In this document: piece by piece, positions 18,532 to 27,917 of the stretch
How the letters are laid out: each line of letters starts with the position of its first letter
Numbering within the stretch: the first letter of the stretch is position 1
Assembly (NCBI RefSeq): GCF_003144245.1
Contig: NW_020289978.1
Span: forward strand, 558,001 to 622,000
Source: Jaminaea rosea
Lineage: Eukaryota > Basidiomycota > Exobasidiomycetes > Microstromatales
DNA: 64,000 nucleotides
Direction of reading: 5' to 3'
Notes under the pieces: model-generated
Database searches by the model: none
Told to the model about the DNA's origin: nothing
Seen by the model: the letters and a program-made list of their open reading frames with translations, nothing else
Position numbers and translations under genes: made by a program

Positions 18532-20104
18532 ATGCAACACGCTTCGCACATCGACTCTCGCGGGTCGCAAGACATCAAGTACGAGCATGGTGACCACCTC
18601 ACCGGTACCCTCTCTCCCAACTCGGTCGAGTCCAACGTCCTGGCCGTCCACCCAGATGAAGGCTTCGACGAGTCCGAGATCAAGAGCATCCGCAGAAAGA
18701 TCGACTGGCGTCTGGTCCCTCCCCTCGCCGCCCTCTATGCCATGTCCCTCATCGACCGTACCAACATCTCGCTCGCTGCTCAGGCCGGCATGTCGCGTCA
18801 GCTCAGGCTCACCATCGAGGACAGGTACGCCCACGCCGTCCTCGCCTTTTTCCCTCCCTACATCGCATTCGAGCTCCTCTCCAACATTGGACTGCGCAAG
18901 GTCGGCGCTCGCTTCTGGCTGCCCAGTGCAGGCGTTCTCTGGGGAATTTCAATGCTTGGTATGGGCTTTGTCAACAATGTGAGGCGAAACTGAGAGGACG
19001 AGAAGACGAGAAGACGAGGACGCCATGACTGACACCACCGCCTCCAATCGCGCGCAGCACCAAGGCCTCATTGCCTTGCGAGCCCTCGTGGGCCTCTTCG
19101 AAGCAGCTCTGTTCCCCGGAGCCACCTTCCTCTTGGGATGCTGGTACCTCCGCCGTGAGCTCGCCTTCCGTCTCACAGCCTTCTACCAGGTCGGTGTCTT
19201 TGCCTCTGGTATCGCCGCCATCCTCGCCTACGGCTTCTCCCTCGTACGCACGGGCACAATCGCCGGCTGGCGCTGGATCTTCATCGGAGAGGCTTTGATT
19301 ACCATCGCTCTCGCTGTCCCCGGCTACTTCCTCATCGTAGACTTCCCCTCGTCGCACCGCTGCACCTTCCTCAACGAGCGCGAGAAGGAGATTGTCGCTA
19401 CCCGCCTCCAACGCGACCGTGCCGACGCCGTGCCGGACAGCCTGACCTGGGGCAAGCTTGGCAAGTACGTCATCGACCTTAAGCTCTGGGGCTACGCTCT
19501 GTGCTTTGGCTGCACCACCCTCGCCTCGTACGCTCTCTCGTACTTTGCCCCGCGCATCATCGCCTCCCTTGGCATTGCCACGGCAGTACGTGACATCTAC
19601 GCGCTCGTCATCCCTCCTTACGTCGCCGCCCTCCCCTGGGGTCTCCTGATGGCCAAGATCTCTGACAAGACTGGCAGCCGTCTCCCCATTATCATGTTCA
19701 ACGCCTGCCTCGCTCTCCTCGGCTGTGGTCTCTTCGCCTTCCTGCCCGCCACCAAGGGTGCCGGACGCTACGTCGGTCTCTTCATCTGCGCCGCCGCTGC
19801 CAACTCCAACGTGCCCCTCATCTCGGCCGCCTCGCAGTCCAACATTAGGCGACAGAGCAAGCGTCTTTACACCAGTGCCATCGTCGTCGGCTTCGGTGGC
19901 TTGGGCGGTATCGTCTCTTCGCTCGTCTTCCCGGAACGTGACGCACCCCTCTACCGCTTCGGAATGATCTTCGTCATGGGAGCGCAGGCTCTGGTCTTTG
20001 TCATCTCGGGAATGATGGCGATTTACTTCATGGCAGCGAACCGTGCCGCAGCTCGTGGCACTCGCATCATCGAAGACCAGCCGGGATACCGCTACCAGGT
20101 GTAA
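18532..20104 (+). CDS. MFS permease, anion:cation symporter (Dal5/allantoate) family
   Basis: Predicted plasma-membrane H+ symporter of the Dal5 family, whose members import allantoate, nicotinate, pantothenate, biotin precursors or other small organic anions. Exons 18532-18978 and 19058-20104 join across a 79-nt intron (GTGAGG donor, GCGCAG acceptor) at the expected place in the third span, giving 497 residues, the usual size. The conserved parts are IRRKIDWRLVPPLAALYAMSLIDRTN at the first span (split here by the family's R-K-x-D-x-R-L/x-P pattern), FFPPYIAFELLSN, the VLWGI span, HQGLIALRALVGLFEAALFPG and YxxRRELAFR. The cytoplasmic middle loop is followed by SQSNIRRQSKRLYTSA, also typical. 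Substrate cannot be predicted. No catabolic gene lies next to it. Confidence 0.92.
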
Positions 20105-20501
20105 AAAGGCACAACTCGCTGCGATCCACCCCGTTACCACGTCCCCTCTACCTGTTACCCTACTGTACTGCTTGCTCCGTCAATGTCATCGTTCTTTTCG
20201 CAGCCTACCCAATCAGTACATGCGCCATTCGTTGCTCTCTTTCGCCCAGCGAAGTCACACTAGCCCGAGCGCCGCTCCATCAATGGGAAGCTCGTAGCAG
20301 AGGCGGCCCAGTCTACGATACCGTCACGCGTCTCGTCCAGCTCGAGCCTGGCGCATTCGAGCAAGGGGTGAAGAGAGAAAGAGGCTTGCACAATTGATGT
20401 ATTGTGGAGGCCAGTATACTCGTAGCTGCCCGAGTTCAGGCCGCATTTCTATTCTACGCGTAGACTATAGCTACAAGCGGGTGAGAGCACTGCTTTAAAT
20501 G
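20105..20501. other. Intergenic: 3' flanks of permease and orphan gene
   Basis: About 400 bp between two convergent genes. I see no coding frame with support and no RNA gene. It probably holds the two 3' UTRs. Confidence 0.5.
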
Positions 20502-21973
20502 CTAAGCAATGACGATCACTGGGCACAATGCCGGTCTTCGATGTGCGAGCAGGCAACGGATGACGGCGTTGCGCTCGCCGGCCGGGTAGGCGAGGAAGAG
20601 GGGCCCGCCGTGAGCAAAGAAGGACCGCACATGCTCCACTTCCTCCGCAGTCAGCTCCTCCAACCCCAGCAGCCTGGCCCCCCGCTCGAGGTACCAGTCC
20701 AGACGGCGGCGTTGCGTGGCCCTCAGCGCCGGCGTGCGCCAACTGCGCAGCCACCGGTTGCCAAACCAGCTCGTGACCACCGCGTTGACCAGCTCCTCGT
20801 GTAACTGACCAATGCTTGTCGGGCACGCCGCATTCCGTGTGTGGCGTGAGCTGCCAAGCTGGCAACGAAGGGATCCGCGCGGCGCTCGGCATCGATGCCT
20901 CGAACGCGCAGAGGCATACCGGTCCAGGGGCACCGGATTAGCTGCTTCTTTGCCCAGAGGCGGACCCAGAGGAGGAACAGCGTGACAGCCGAGCGATTGC
21001 GGCGGCAGAAGGCGCCGTAGTCGAAGTCGACTGGCGCTGCCACAGGCTCGCCGTCGCTTGGCGTTGGAGGGGGGACGCCGGAAGGGGCTTGGAGTCCCCG
21101 GGCATCGCAGCCGTCTGCCTTCTCGTCGGTCTTCTGGGCGTACTCCAAGATCTTGTCATCCGTCCGATCGCTTGGCATGAAGAGATGCGAGATGGCATTG
21201 TGCGCAGTGCCGACCGGGAGCGCAGTGCCGGGAGCTTCTTGAGCCACGATGTCCGCACAGAGACTGGCGATGGTAGCCCTTTCCGCCGCGCTGTAGGTCC
21301 TGCTGACCACAGGGCGTACTACCTCTCCAAGGTAGGCGTCGGAGTGCTCCATCGTGCCCGTGCCATCGTCCTCCAGCTCCATTGCGGCGGTGCCGTCGTC
21401 CTCCAGCTCCGTCGCATTGCCTTCCTCGCCATCTGCGTCGGCCTCCTCCTCGCCATCTGCTGCTGCTGCTGCCGCTCCCGCTGCTGCCGGTCCCGCAGCT
21501 CCACCCGCTGCTGCTGGTCCTAACGCCGGGATCCAACCACCCACAGGCCCTGTCGCAGGTGGCGCCGTGAGCGCGCGGCAAGTCGCGTTGACTTCGTCGC
21601 GCCACTCAGCCAGCGAGAACCTGGGCAGCTGTTCAAGGAGCGGCCAGACCTCGTCGTCCTCCATCTCATCTGTCCAGTTCTCCAGCACCCAGTCGACCAA
21701 TTGCCTGTGACCGTGAGGCCCGACCACGTAGTACTCGTTGCTCCATAGCTCGAGCAACCGGTGGTGAGCGGCTTGGTGCAGGTCCATTGCGCGCTGGTTG
21801 CCCAAGGCGGCACGCACTGGACTGTAGAGGAGGATGGCAACCTCCAGGAGATCGCTGCACAAGGTCGTGCCACTACCCTTCGATCTCGTTCTTCGAGGGC
21901 GAGATCGGATGGGTCGAAGGCAGTATGTGAACAGGCATGGGCGAAGCGCAGCATGTGCGTTGGCGTTGGTCAT
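20502..21973 (-). CDS. Hypothetical protein, orphan (exon join uncertain)
   Basis: I do not recognise this gene. A long frame starts at 21973 and encodes acidic, tryptophan-containing sequence (WVLENWTDEMEDDEVWPLLEQLPRF is conserved-looking, residues about 93-117). An Ala/Gly/Glu-rich spacer with two near-identical ELEDDGT repeats follows, then a second ordered part (about 230-355: AERATIASLCADIVAQE and FDYGAFCRRNRSAVTLFLLWVRLWAKKQ). The coding character then appears to move to another frame covering 20502-20804 (LDWYLERGARLLGLEELTAEEVEHVRSFF). A 101-nt intron from 20905 to 20805, with a weak GTTCGA donor and GGTCAG acceptor, would join both parts into 456 residues. A donor at the GTGCCC site upstream with the GGCAG acceptor is an alternative, and a true frameshift is a third. 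No membrane span or signal peptide is seen. Confidence 0.5.
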
Positions 21974-22154
21974 GATGATAGGTGTGGTTGGGACTTGGCG
22001 CGATGCATGAGGGAGACTTGCTGGACGGCGGTGCTGGTGAGGCGGGAAGCGTTGATCATCCTCTCTCCAGATTCAGCTAAGCACTGATCTTTTTGTTCCT
22101 TCTTTGTGCTCGGGTCTCTTGGTATCTATCGCGATGATGTAGACAGACTCTGCT

Positions 22155-22673
22155 TCAGCTTGGGCTCTTTGATCTGCACCTGCCGAGCCGACGCGTACTC
22201 ACTCTACAGAGGCCATTGGCGATGGTGCCGACTGATGTTGACGGGCTGGCGCTGAACGCGTGCTCCTGGGCTGCCACAGAGAGGTGCTCGCTCGATGAGC
22301 CAGAAGTCGATAAGGCTGCGATCGCTACATCCTTGGTCGAGATGATCTTGATGCGAGGCTTGCCTTGCCACGGTTGGAAGTGCAGTGGAAATGCTTGACG
22401 ACGCGCGACACGGTCGAGAGGCGTATCGGTGGTGGCAGTCTGCAATGATCGTGCCGTGTCACTGTGGAGGGCTCGACGAGCGGCCGCGTGCAGAGTTGGC
22501 GCGATCGCGATGGTGCCGTACAGCTTGCCCTCGGGGGGCTTTGCGCGCGCAGCGAGGCTGATGATGTGGGCGAGGCTCATCTCTGGGCGACGAGCGTCGA
22601 TGATGGCGTGCAGTAATAGCAGAGCTAGACTAGCGAGGGCGGTGTAGATGAGGAGGCGTTGCCAGTAGTCCAT
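22155..22673 (-). CDS. Hypothetical protein with N-terminal membrane anchor
   Basis: I do not recognise this gene. I chose the ATG at 22673 (MDYWQRLLIY) because a TATA box stands 54 bp upstream and a 19-residue hydrophobic stretch (TALASLALLLLHAII) begins right after it, typical of a signal anchor or signal peptide. Upstream in-frame ATGs would put the anchor about 70 residues in. The rest is Ala/Ser/Thr-rich without a visible domain. Read straight through, the protein has 172 residues. A GTGAGT donor at 22202 may instead start a 77-nt intron (acceptor at 22126), after which the frame stays open to a stop at 21970, giving 208 residues. I cannot decide between the ends. The neighbouring gene downstream on the same strand is also an orphan. 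Confidence 0.5.
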   Translation of the reverse strand: MDYWQRLLIYTALASLALLLLHAIIDARRPEMSLAHIISLAARAKPPEGKLYGTIAIAPTLHAAARRALHSDTARSLQTATTDTPLDRVARRQAFPLHFQPWQGKPRIKIISTKDVAIAALSTSGSSSEHLSVAAQEHAFSASPSTSVGTIANGLCRVSTRRLGRCRSKSPS

Positions 22674-22726
22674 GATGTCGGCGGTGGCGATGGAGGTGTG
22701 GGTGGTGGGGGAAGTGGGAAGTGCGC

Positions 22727-22733
22727 TTTTATA
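22727..22733 (-). promoter_or_regulatory. TATA box (TATAAAA) of the anchored hypothetical protein
   Basis: The minus strand reads CCTATAAAAGCG 54-60 bp before the ATG at 22673. Spacing is compatible with a short leader and supports that start codon. Clear TATA boxes are otherwise rare in this window, which suggests regulated and not constitutive expression. Confidence 0.55.
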
Positions 22734-23154
22734 GGCAAGAGGCAGGACAAAGCGTCGACACCGACTCAACTTGATTGCGCTCGTTGCCCGTCGCCGATCG
22801 TCATGACTCATCGCGGCGAGCACATCTGCCCCTTCGGCCCGCAATCCATTGGGGCCAGAACACCATCGAACGCCCGGCCCTGTTGATATCATTGCCCTGG
22901 AAGTGGGTCCAGACCCTCAGGAACCGCAGGATTAGCGGACGAGTGCCTGACGATCGCCGGACGAGCTGTTTGCCCCCGCGCCGGCCCGCGCACGGGTGGG
23001 CATCGAGAGTATCTACCAGCCATGATCACTCTCTGCCGCGCGTCGACGCTTCTCTTGCGGGGGCAAGAAGCGTAGACTTGACCAAAAAGAAAGCGGTTCG
23101 TTGAAGAGAGGCAGCCGTGATGCCCAAGAGGACTCGTGGTAGCGTGCAAGATAC
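22734..23154. other. Intergenic between the orphan gene and tRNA-Leu
   Basis: About 420 bp upstream of the TATA box and downstream of the tRNA terminator. No coding frame or RNA gene is supported. Confidence 0.45.
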
Positions 23155-23159
23155 AAAAA
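23155..23159 (-). terminator. RNA polymerase III terminator of tRNA-Leu
   Basis: On the minus strand a run of five T lies 6 nt past the tRNA 3' end, the standard Pol III stop signal. Confidence 0.8.
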
Positions 23160-23165
23160 GCTACT

Positions 23166-23260
23166 TGTTGTCAGCGGGATTCGAACCCGCGGTGAGCTTC
23201 CTCATCGGTGGCCACGTGGCAACTTAAAACCGACCCGATTGACCGCTACGGGATGACAAC
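23166..23260 (-). tRNA. tRNA-Leu (anticodon UAA) with a 12-nt intron
   Basis: The 95-nt gene folds into a full cloverleaf. The acceptor stem is a perfect 7 bp (GTTGTCA with TGACAAC), with A as discriminator base, the leucine identity base. The D arm contains TAGCGGTCAAT. The anticodon stem TCGGT/ACCGA encloses TT-TAA-G. A long variable arm (TGAG-GAAG-CTCA) marks a class II tRNA (Leu or Ser). The T arm is GCGGG-TTCGAAT-CCCGC and also forms a perfect B box. The anticodon lies at 23224-23226 and reads UUA codons. The intron (23211-23222) sits one base 3' of the anticodon, the canonical place for tRNA splicing endonuclease. It contains a perfect 10-bp palindrome. In a GC-rich genome UUA is a rare codon, so this may be a single-copy or low-copy tRNA. 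Confidence 0.92.
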
Positions 23261-23624
23261 CGTTAGACTAAGTGCGCAGATTCGTCCAAACGCGCGGCGC
23301 GAAAAAAAGGCAGCGTACATATACCTACTGCTCATCATCTAGGGGCTTACTTTGCGCGTTCTTTGCAATGCCATCGTCCTCTTGTAATTCTTCTTCCAAG
23401 CTTTGAGAGATTGTCATGCAGACGCCAAGGTCTAAGCACGCTCTTGACCCGCCAACCTGCTCGAGATGGCTTGACAAAGGACCTTTGACGGCACGCCGCG
23501 TGGCTCCGCCTCCCATGGACTTGGCTGCTGCCCAGTGCGCTGTCCGTGCGGGGCGTGAGCAAGTCGAGCGATCGAGACAAAGTCTTCTTGTCCACTCCAT
23601 CACCACCACCCCCTCGCGCCGGCC
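23261..23624. promoter_or_regulatory. Region between tRNA-Leu and STT3
   Basis: 364 bp holding the 5' flank of the tRNA (minus) and the STT3 promoter and leader (plus). No supported ORF. The last 30 bases are C/A-rich leader. Confidence 0.45.
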
Positions 23625-26199
23625 ATGACGTCGTCGTACGCCTATCGTCTGCCGACGTTCTCACCGGAGACGACGCGCAACGTCGCATCTCTCCTGCGTG
23701 TGATCATCATTGTCCTCATCGCTGCAGCTGCCATCTCATCGCGCTTGTTTGCCGTCATTCGCCATGAATCCGTCATCCACGAATTCGACCCATGGTTCAA
23801 CTTCCGCGCTACCAAGGTGCTCACAGAAGACGGCTTCTACCGCTTCTGGAACTGGTTCGATGAAAAGGCGTGGTACCCCTTGGGGAGAGCGGCGGGAGGT
23901 ACGCTGTACCCCGGGTTGATGGTCACCTCTGGTGCCATCTTCCACTTCCTCAAGGCGATCAACATCCCCGTCGACATTCGCAATGTGTGTGTGCTGCTGG
24001 CGCCTGCCTTTTCAGGCTTGACGGCGTGGGCGACGTACATGTTCACAAAGTCGATGAAGGACGATGCTGCGGGCTTGCTTGCGGCGGCATTCATTGGTAT
24101 CGCGCCGGGCTACATCTCCCGTAGCGTCGCCGGGTCCTATGACAACGAGGCCATCGCCATCTTCCTCCTCATGATGGTGAGTGTGCGCGCGCCACCTCTT
24201 GCGCCTCGTACTGACATATCGCGCCATCTCGCTCCGCGCCACGCCAGGTCTTCTACCTCTGGATCAAGGCCCTCAAGGACGGCAGCGTCATGTCGGGCGT
24301 CGCCTGCGCCCTCTTCTACTTCTACATGGTCGCCGCTTGGGGAGGTTACGTCTTCATCACCAACCTGATCCCGCTCCACGCCTTTGTCCTCATCTTGATG
24401 GGCCGCTTCAGCACCCGCCTCTACGTAGCCTTCAGCAGCTACTACGTCGTGGGGACGCTGGCTAGCATGCAGGTGCCCTTCGTCGGCCACAATCCCGTCA
24501 CCACCAGCGAACACATGTCGGCGCTGGGCGTCTTCGGCCTGCTGCAGCTGTGCGCATTTGCCGAGTTCGTGCGATCGCTCGTACCCTCGCAGCAATTCAA
24601 GGTCCTCCTCCGCTCAGCCGTAGCAGGCATCTTCATGATCGCCTTCTCGGGCTTTGTCGTCATGTCCATTAATGGCAAGATCGCGCCATGGACGGGTCGC
24701 TTCTACTCGCTCTGGGACACAGGCTACGCAAAAAAGCACCTGCCTCTCATCGCCTCCGTTTCGGAGCACCAGCCGCCGGCCTGGCCCGCCTTCTTCTTTG
24801 ACTTGGAGATGCTCGTCTTCCTCTTCCCAGCGGGCGTCTACTTGCTCTTCCAGCAGCTGCGCGATGAGCACGTCTTCGTCATCATCTACGCGGTGACGTG
24901 CAGCTACTTTGCGTCTGTCATGGTGCGCTTGATGCTCACCCTCACGCCAATCGTGTGCGTCAGCGCCGCAGTCGCCATCAGCACGCTGCTCGACACGTAC
25001 CTCGATCCAAAGGAGCCAGAAACGCGCGAGGAGGTGACAAAGTCCCTCACCGACGATGCGACGTCTGCGCCGGCCACGCCCAGCAAAAAGGGGGGCAAAA
25101 AGGCTGGCGGGAAAACCGCGTCAGCATCTGAATCCGCTGCCTCGACGGCCCGCAGCCACGTCGCCGGAATCTACGGCCTCGACACGCGCATTGTCGTCTC
25201 CCTCTACACCCTCATTCTTCTCCTCGTCTTTGTCCTCCACTGCACCTTTGTCACCTCGACGGCCTACTCGAGCCCCTCGGTCGTCCTCGCCTCGCGCAAC
25301 CCAGACGGCTCGCAACACATCATCGACGACTTCCGTGAAGCCTACTACTGGCTGCGCCAGAACACGCCCGTCGACGCCAAGGTGATGAGCTGGTGGGACT
25401 ACGGGTATCAGATTGCTGGCATGGCCGATCGGCCCACGCTGGTGGACAACAATACGTGGAACAATACGCACATCGCGACAGTGGGAAGGATGATGAGTAC
25501 GAGCGAGGAAAAGTCGGAGCCCTACCTCCGCAAGCACGACGTCGATTATGTGCTCGTCATCTTTGGAGGCTTGCTCGGCTTCTCGGGAGATGACATCAAC
25601 AAGTGAGTAGGCGGAGCAGCGCAAATTGTGCCTCAGCGTCGCTCACCTCGTCCTTCGCCGCGCTCACCCCCACGCCGCGCTCGCACAGGTTCTTGTGGAT
25701 GATCCGCATCTCAGGCGGCATCTGGCCCGACGAGATTCACGAGGTAGACTACTTTACCCCTCGCGGAGAGTACCGCATCGACGATGCTGCCTCGCAGACG
25801 ATGAAGGACAGCTTGATGTACAAGATGTGAGTGTGCCGCGCTCCCCAACGAGAGTCTTCTCAACTCACCCCTCGCCACCCCGAATACAGGAGCTACTACC
25901 GCTTCAATGAGCTCTTCGGCGGCCGTCCCGGGATGGACCGTGTTCGCGGCTCCCAGACGGCCACACAATCCCCCAAGCTTGACATCCTCGACGAGGCCTT
26001 CACATCCGAGAATTGGATCGTGCGCATCTACCAGGTCAAGAAGCAGGACCCGCTCGGTAGACCATTGCCGCTTGCGAATGCCTTTGATCAGGGCAAGAGT
26101 ATCGGGCGCGCGGTGGCTGGAGCTGACACGCCGGGATTGAGGCCGGTGGGCGCCGCGGGCGGCAAGCAGGGGAGAAAGGGGAGGAAGGCCACGAGCTGA
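23625..26199 (+). CDS. STT3: Oligosaccharyltransferase catalytic subunit STT3
   Basis: STT3 is the catalytic subunit of the ER oligosaccharyltransferase, which moves the dolichol-linked glycan to Asn-X-Ser/Thr of nascent proteins. Four exons (23625-24176, 24248-25602, 25689-25826, 25890-26199) join in frame across introns of 71, 86 and 63 nt, all with GTGAGT donors and CAG acceptors, giving 784 residues. Visible landmarks are the [10 protein letters not shown] first DxD-type motif just after the first span, [10 protein letters not shown], a dozen hydrophobic spans, a Lys/Ala-rich loop (about residues 470-500), the catalytic-site [11 protein letters not shown] and the [11 protein letters not shown] motif, itself an N-glycosylation site as in yeast. 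The basic C-terminus (KQGRKGRK) is cytosolic or lumenal tail. Length is slightly above yeast (718). Intron positions and motifs make this very secure. Confidence 0.97.
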
Positions 26200-26841
26200 T
26201 GAGGCAATGATTCACCAATAGATGGGTGCTCGCGCGACGACGGACGCTTGAGCCGATTTCTTCAGACGCAAAGCGCGTGATTCTCCCATCTCTCCCCCGC
26301 AGCCCCCCTTTCCCCTCCCACCTCTTTCTCGCGCCCATTTCCCTGCGCTTCCTTCCCCTGTCGTCGCTCACGGCCTCGACCCTTTGCGAGGGACTTCCAC
26401 GAGGCTGCGTGAGGATGGCATCGCTCTCTCGACGTCAGTCGCAGCACAGCGAGTCGTATTCGACGGCGAAGACACATTAAGGCCTCTGCGAGGCTGCCCG
26501 TCCTCTTCTCTGAAGCGCGTGATGCCCATTCAGGATCGATGACTTTCGTAATGCGAGGGGTACAGGCCTCAGTCTCAGAGCCAGGCAATGCTAACGATAA
26601 TGATTTCGACTGCAATGCTAATGATAACGATTTCGACTACGCCCGCCTCTCGACCGGCCCTCGGCAATGAAGCTTGCCAGGGCGGAGCCCGCTCGTGTGG
26701 CTGCGTGAGACGAAAGCGAAAGCAGCCTGTTCCGCTTCTTGTGCTGAGCGGAGAGACGGCCGACTTGTTTCCTTCTTGCCGGTCCAACCTCTTCCTTCTC
26801 CATCGTAGCATACCTTGGGCCAACACTCCCGCTCACGCAGC
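26200..26841. promoter_or_regulatory. Intergenic between STT3 and RIB3
   Basis: 640 bp with no supported gene. It carries the STT3 3' UTR, a 27-bp imperfect tandem repeat listed separately and the RIB3 promoter and leader. No TATA box is obvious. Confidence 0.45.
26585..26638. repeat. 27-bp imperfect tandem duplication upstream of RIB3
   Basis: Two adjacent 27-bp copies start GCAATGCTAA and end TTTCGACT. They differ by only a few substitutions that swap GATAA and GATAAC/GATAAT contexts. The block stands about 200 bp upstream of the RIB3 start and is distinctly A+T-richer than its surroundings. Confidence 0.85.
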
Positions 26842-27809
26842 ATGGCATCCTCCTCCTCTGCATCAACAGCAGCGCCTCTCGCCCAGCCCAATGGCTCCCA
26901 CCCCTCCAGCTCCACCTCGTCGCAACCGCAGTTCGACTCGATCCCCTCTGCCATCTCAGCCCTTCAAGCCGGCGAATTCGTCGTCGTCCTCGACTCGGAA
27001 GATCGCGAAAATGAGGGAGACCTCATCATTCCCGCTGCAAACGTGACACAAGAGCAGATGGCCTGGCTCATCAAGCATTCCTCTGGCTTCGTGTGCATCT
27101 CGCTACACCCGGCGAGGATTGAGGAGTTGCAGCTTCCTATGATGTACCCGAATAATGAGGAGCCGTGAGTACGCGCGAGAGAGACATGGTGTTGAACAGG
27201 TGGGAGCGAGGCGGAGAGTAGGAGAGGGTGGCCGGCAGAGGGACAGTTGTTTGCGCAGCATCGTGCTCATATCCTTGCCATCTCGCCGCCACACCGCCTC
27301 GCCGCCTCGTACGCACACACAGCCACAAAACCGCATACACAGTCACAGTCGACTACCGACACGGCACAACGACCGGCATCAGCGCAGCAGATCGCTCCCT
27401 CACAGCCCGCAAGCTCTCCCAATCCAGCGGAGCAACCGCCTCCGACTTCTCACGGCCGGGTCACCTCTGTCCCTTGCGATACACTGAGGGAGGCGTCCGT
27501 GTGCGTATGGGCCACACAGAGGCAAGCGTCGACTTGGCCGTAGCTGCAGGGTTTCCCGCCGCAGCCCTTTTGTGTGAGCTTGTGGACCCGGATAGCAAGG
27601 GAGGGGACATCGCTGCGAGGGACGCTTGTTTCAAGTTCGCAAGGGAGCACGGGCTCAAGGTGGTAACTATTGAGGCGCTCAAGAGGTGGAGGGAGGAGAG
27701 GGAGGGGCCATTGAAGCTTTCTGGTGGGGAAGGCGCGTTGGATCGACAGAGGGGGGTGAGTTTGAGCGAACAAAAGGTTGTGGGACCCGCTTCGGGGGCG
27801 ACACAATGA
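26842..27809 (+). CDS. RIB3: 3,4-dihydroxy-2-butanone 4-phosphate synthase (riboflavin)
   Basis: Converts ribulose 5-phosphate to 3,4-dihydroxy-2-butanone 4-phosphate and formate, supplying the four-carbon unit of riboflavin; Mg2+-dependent, cytosolic. Exons 26842-27164 and 27323-27809 are joined across a 158-nt intron. The 269-residue protein has a Ser/Pro-rich leader of about 35 residues, then the metal and substrate loop DSEDRENEGDLI, the SGFVC(I)SL strand, GTTTGISAADRS and the catalytic GHTEASVDLAVAAGF. The last 40 residues extend beyond the conserved domain and are rich in Glu, Gly and Ser. It is a monofunctional enzyme with no GTP cyclohydrolase II part, as in other fungi. It converges on the DEAH helicase gene with 108 bp between stops. 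Confidence 0.95.
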
Positions 27810-27917
27810 AGAAAAGCCATCTCGCCAGGCGCACAAGTCATCTAATAGGATTAGCTTGATCAAGTAGAAGCATCTACAAAGTCCACCTTCCCACGCACGC
27901 GCCCTGCTCAAAGCCGC

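Noticed and set aside
1368-20104. Secondary-metabolite cluster suggested by two MFS genes
   Set aside because: No polyketide, peptide or terpene synthase nearby; the genes between them are housekeeping.
22180-22202. 23-nt mini-intron in the anchored hypothetical gene
   Set aside because: Perfect GTGAGT and CAG ends but far below the 61-158 nt of nearly all other introns here and no branch site; a 77-nt intron from the same donor is more plausible.
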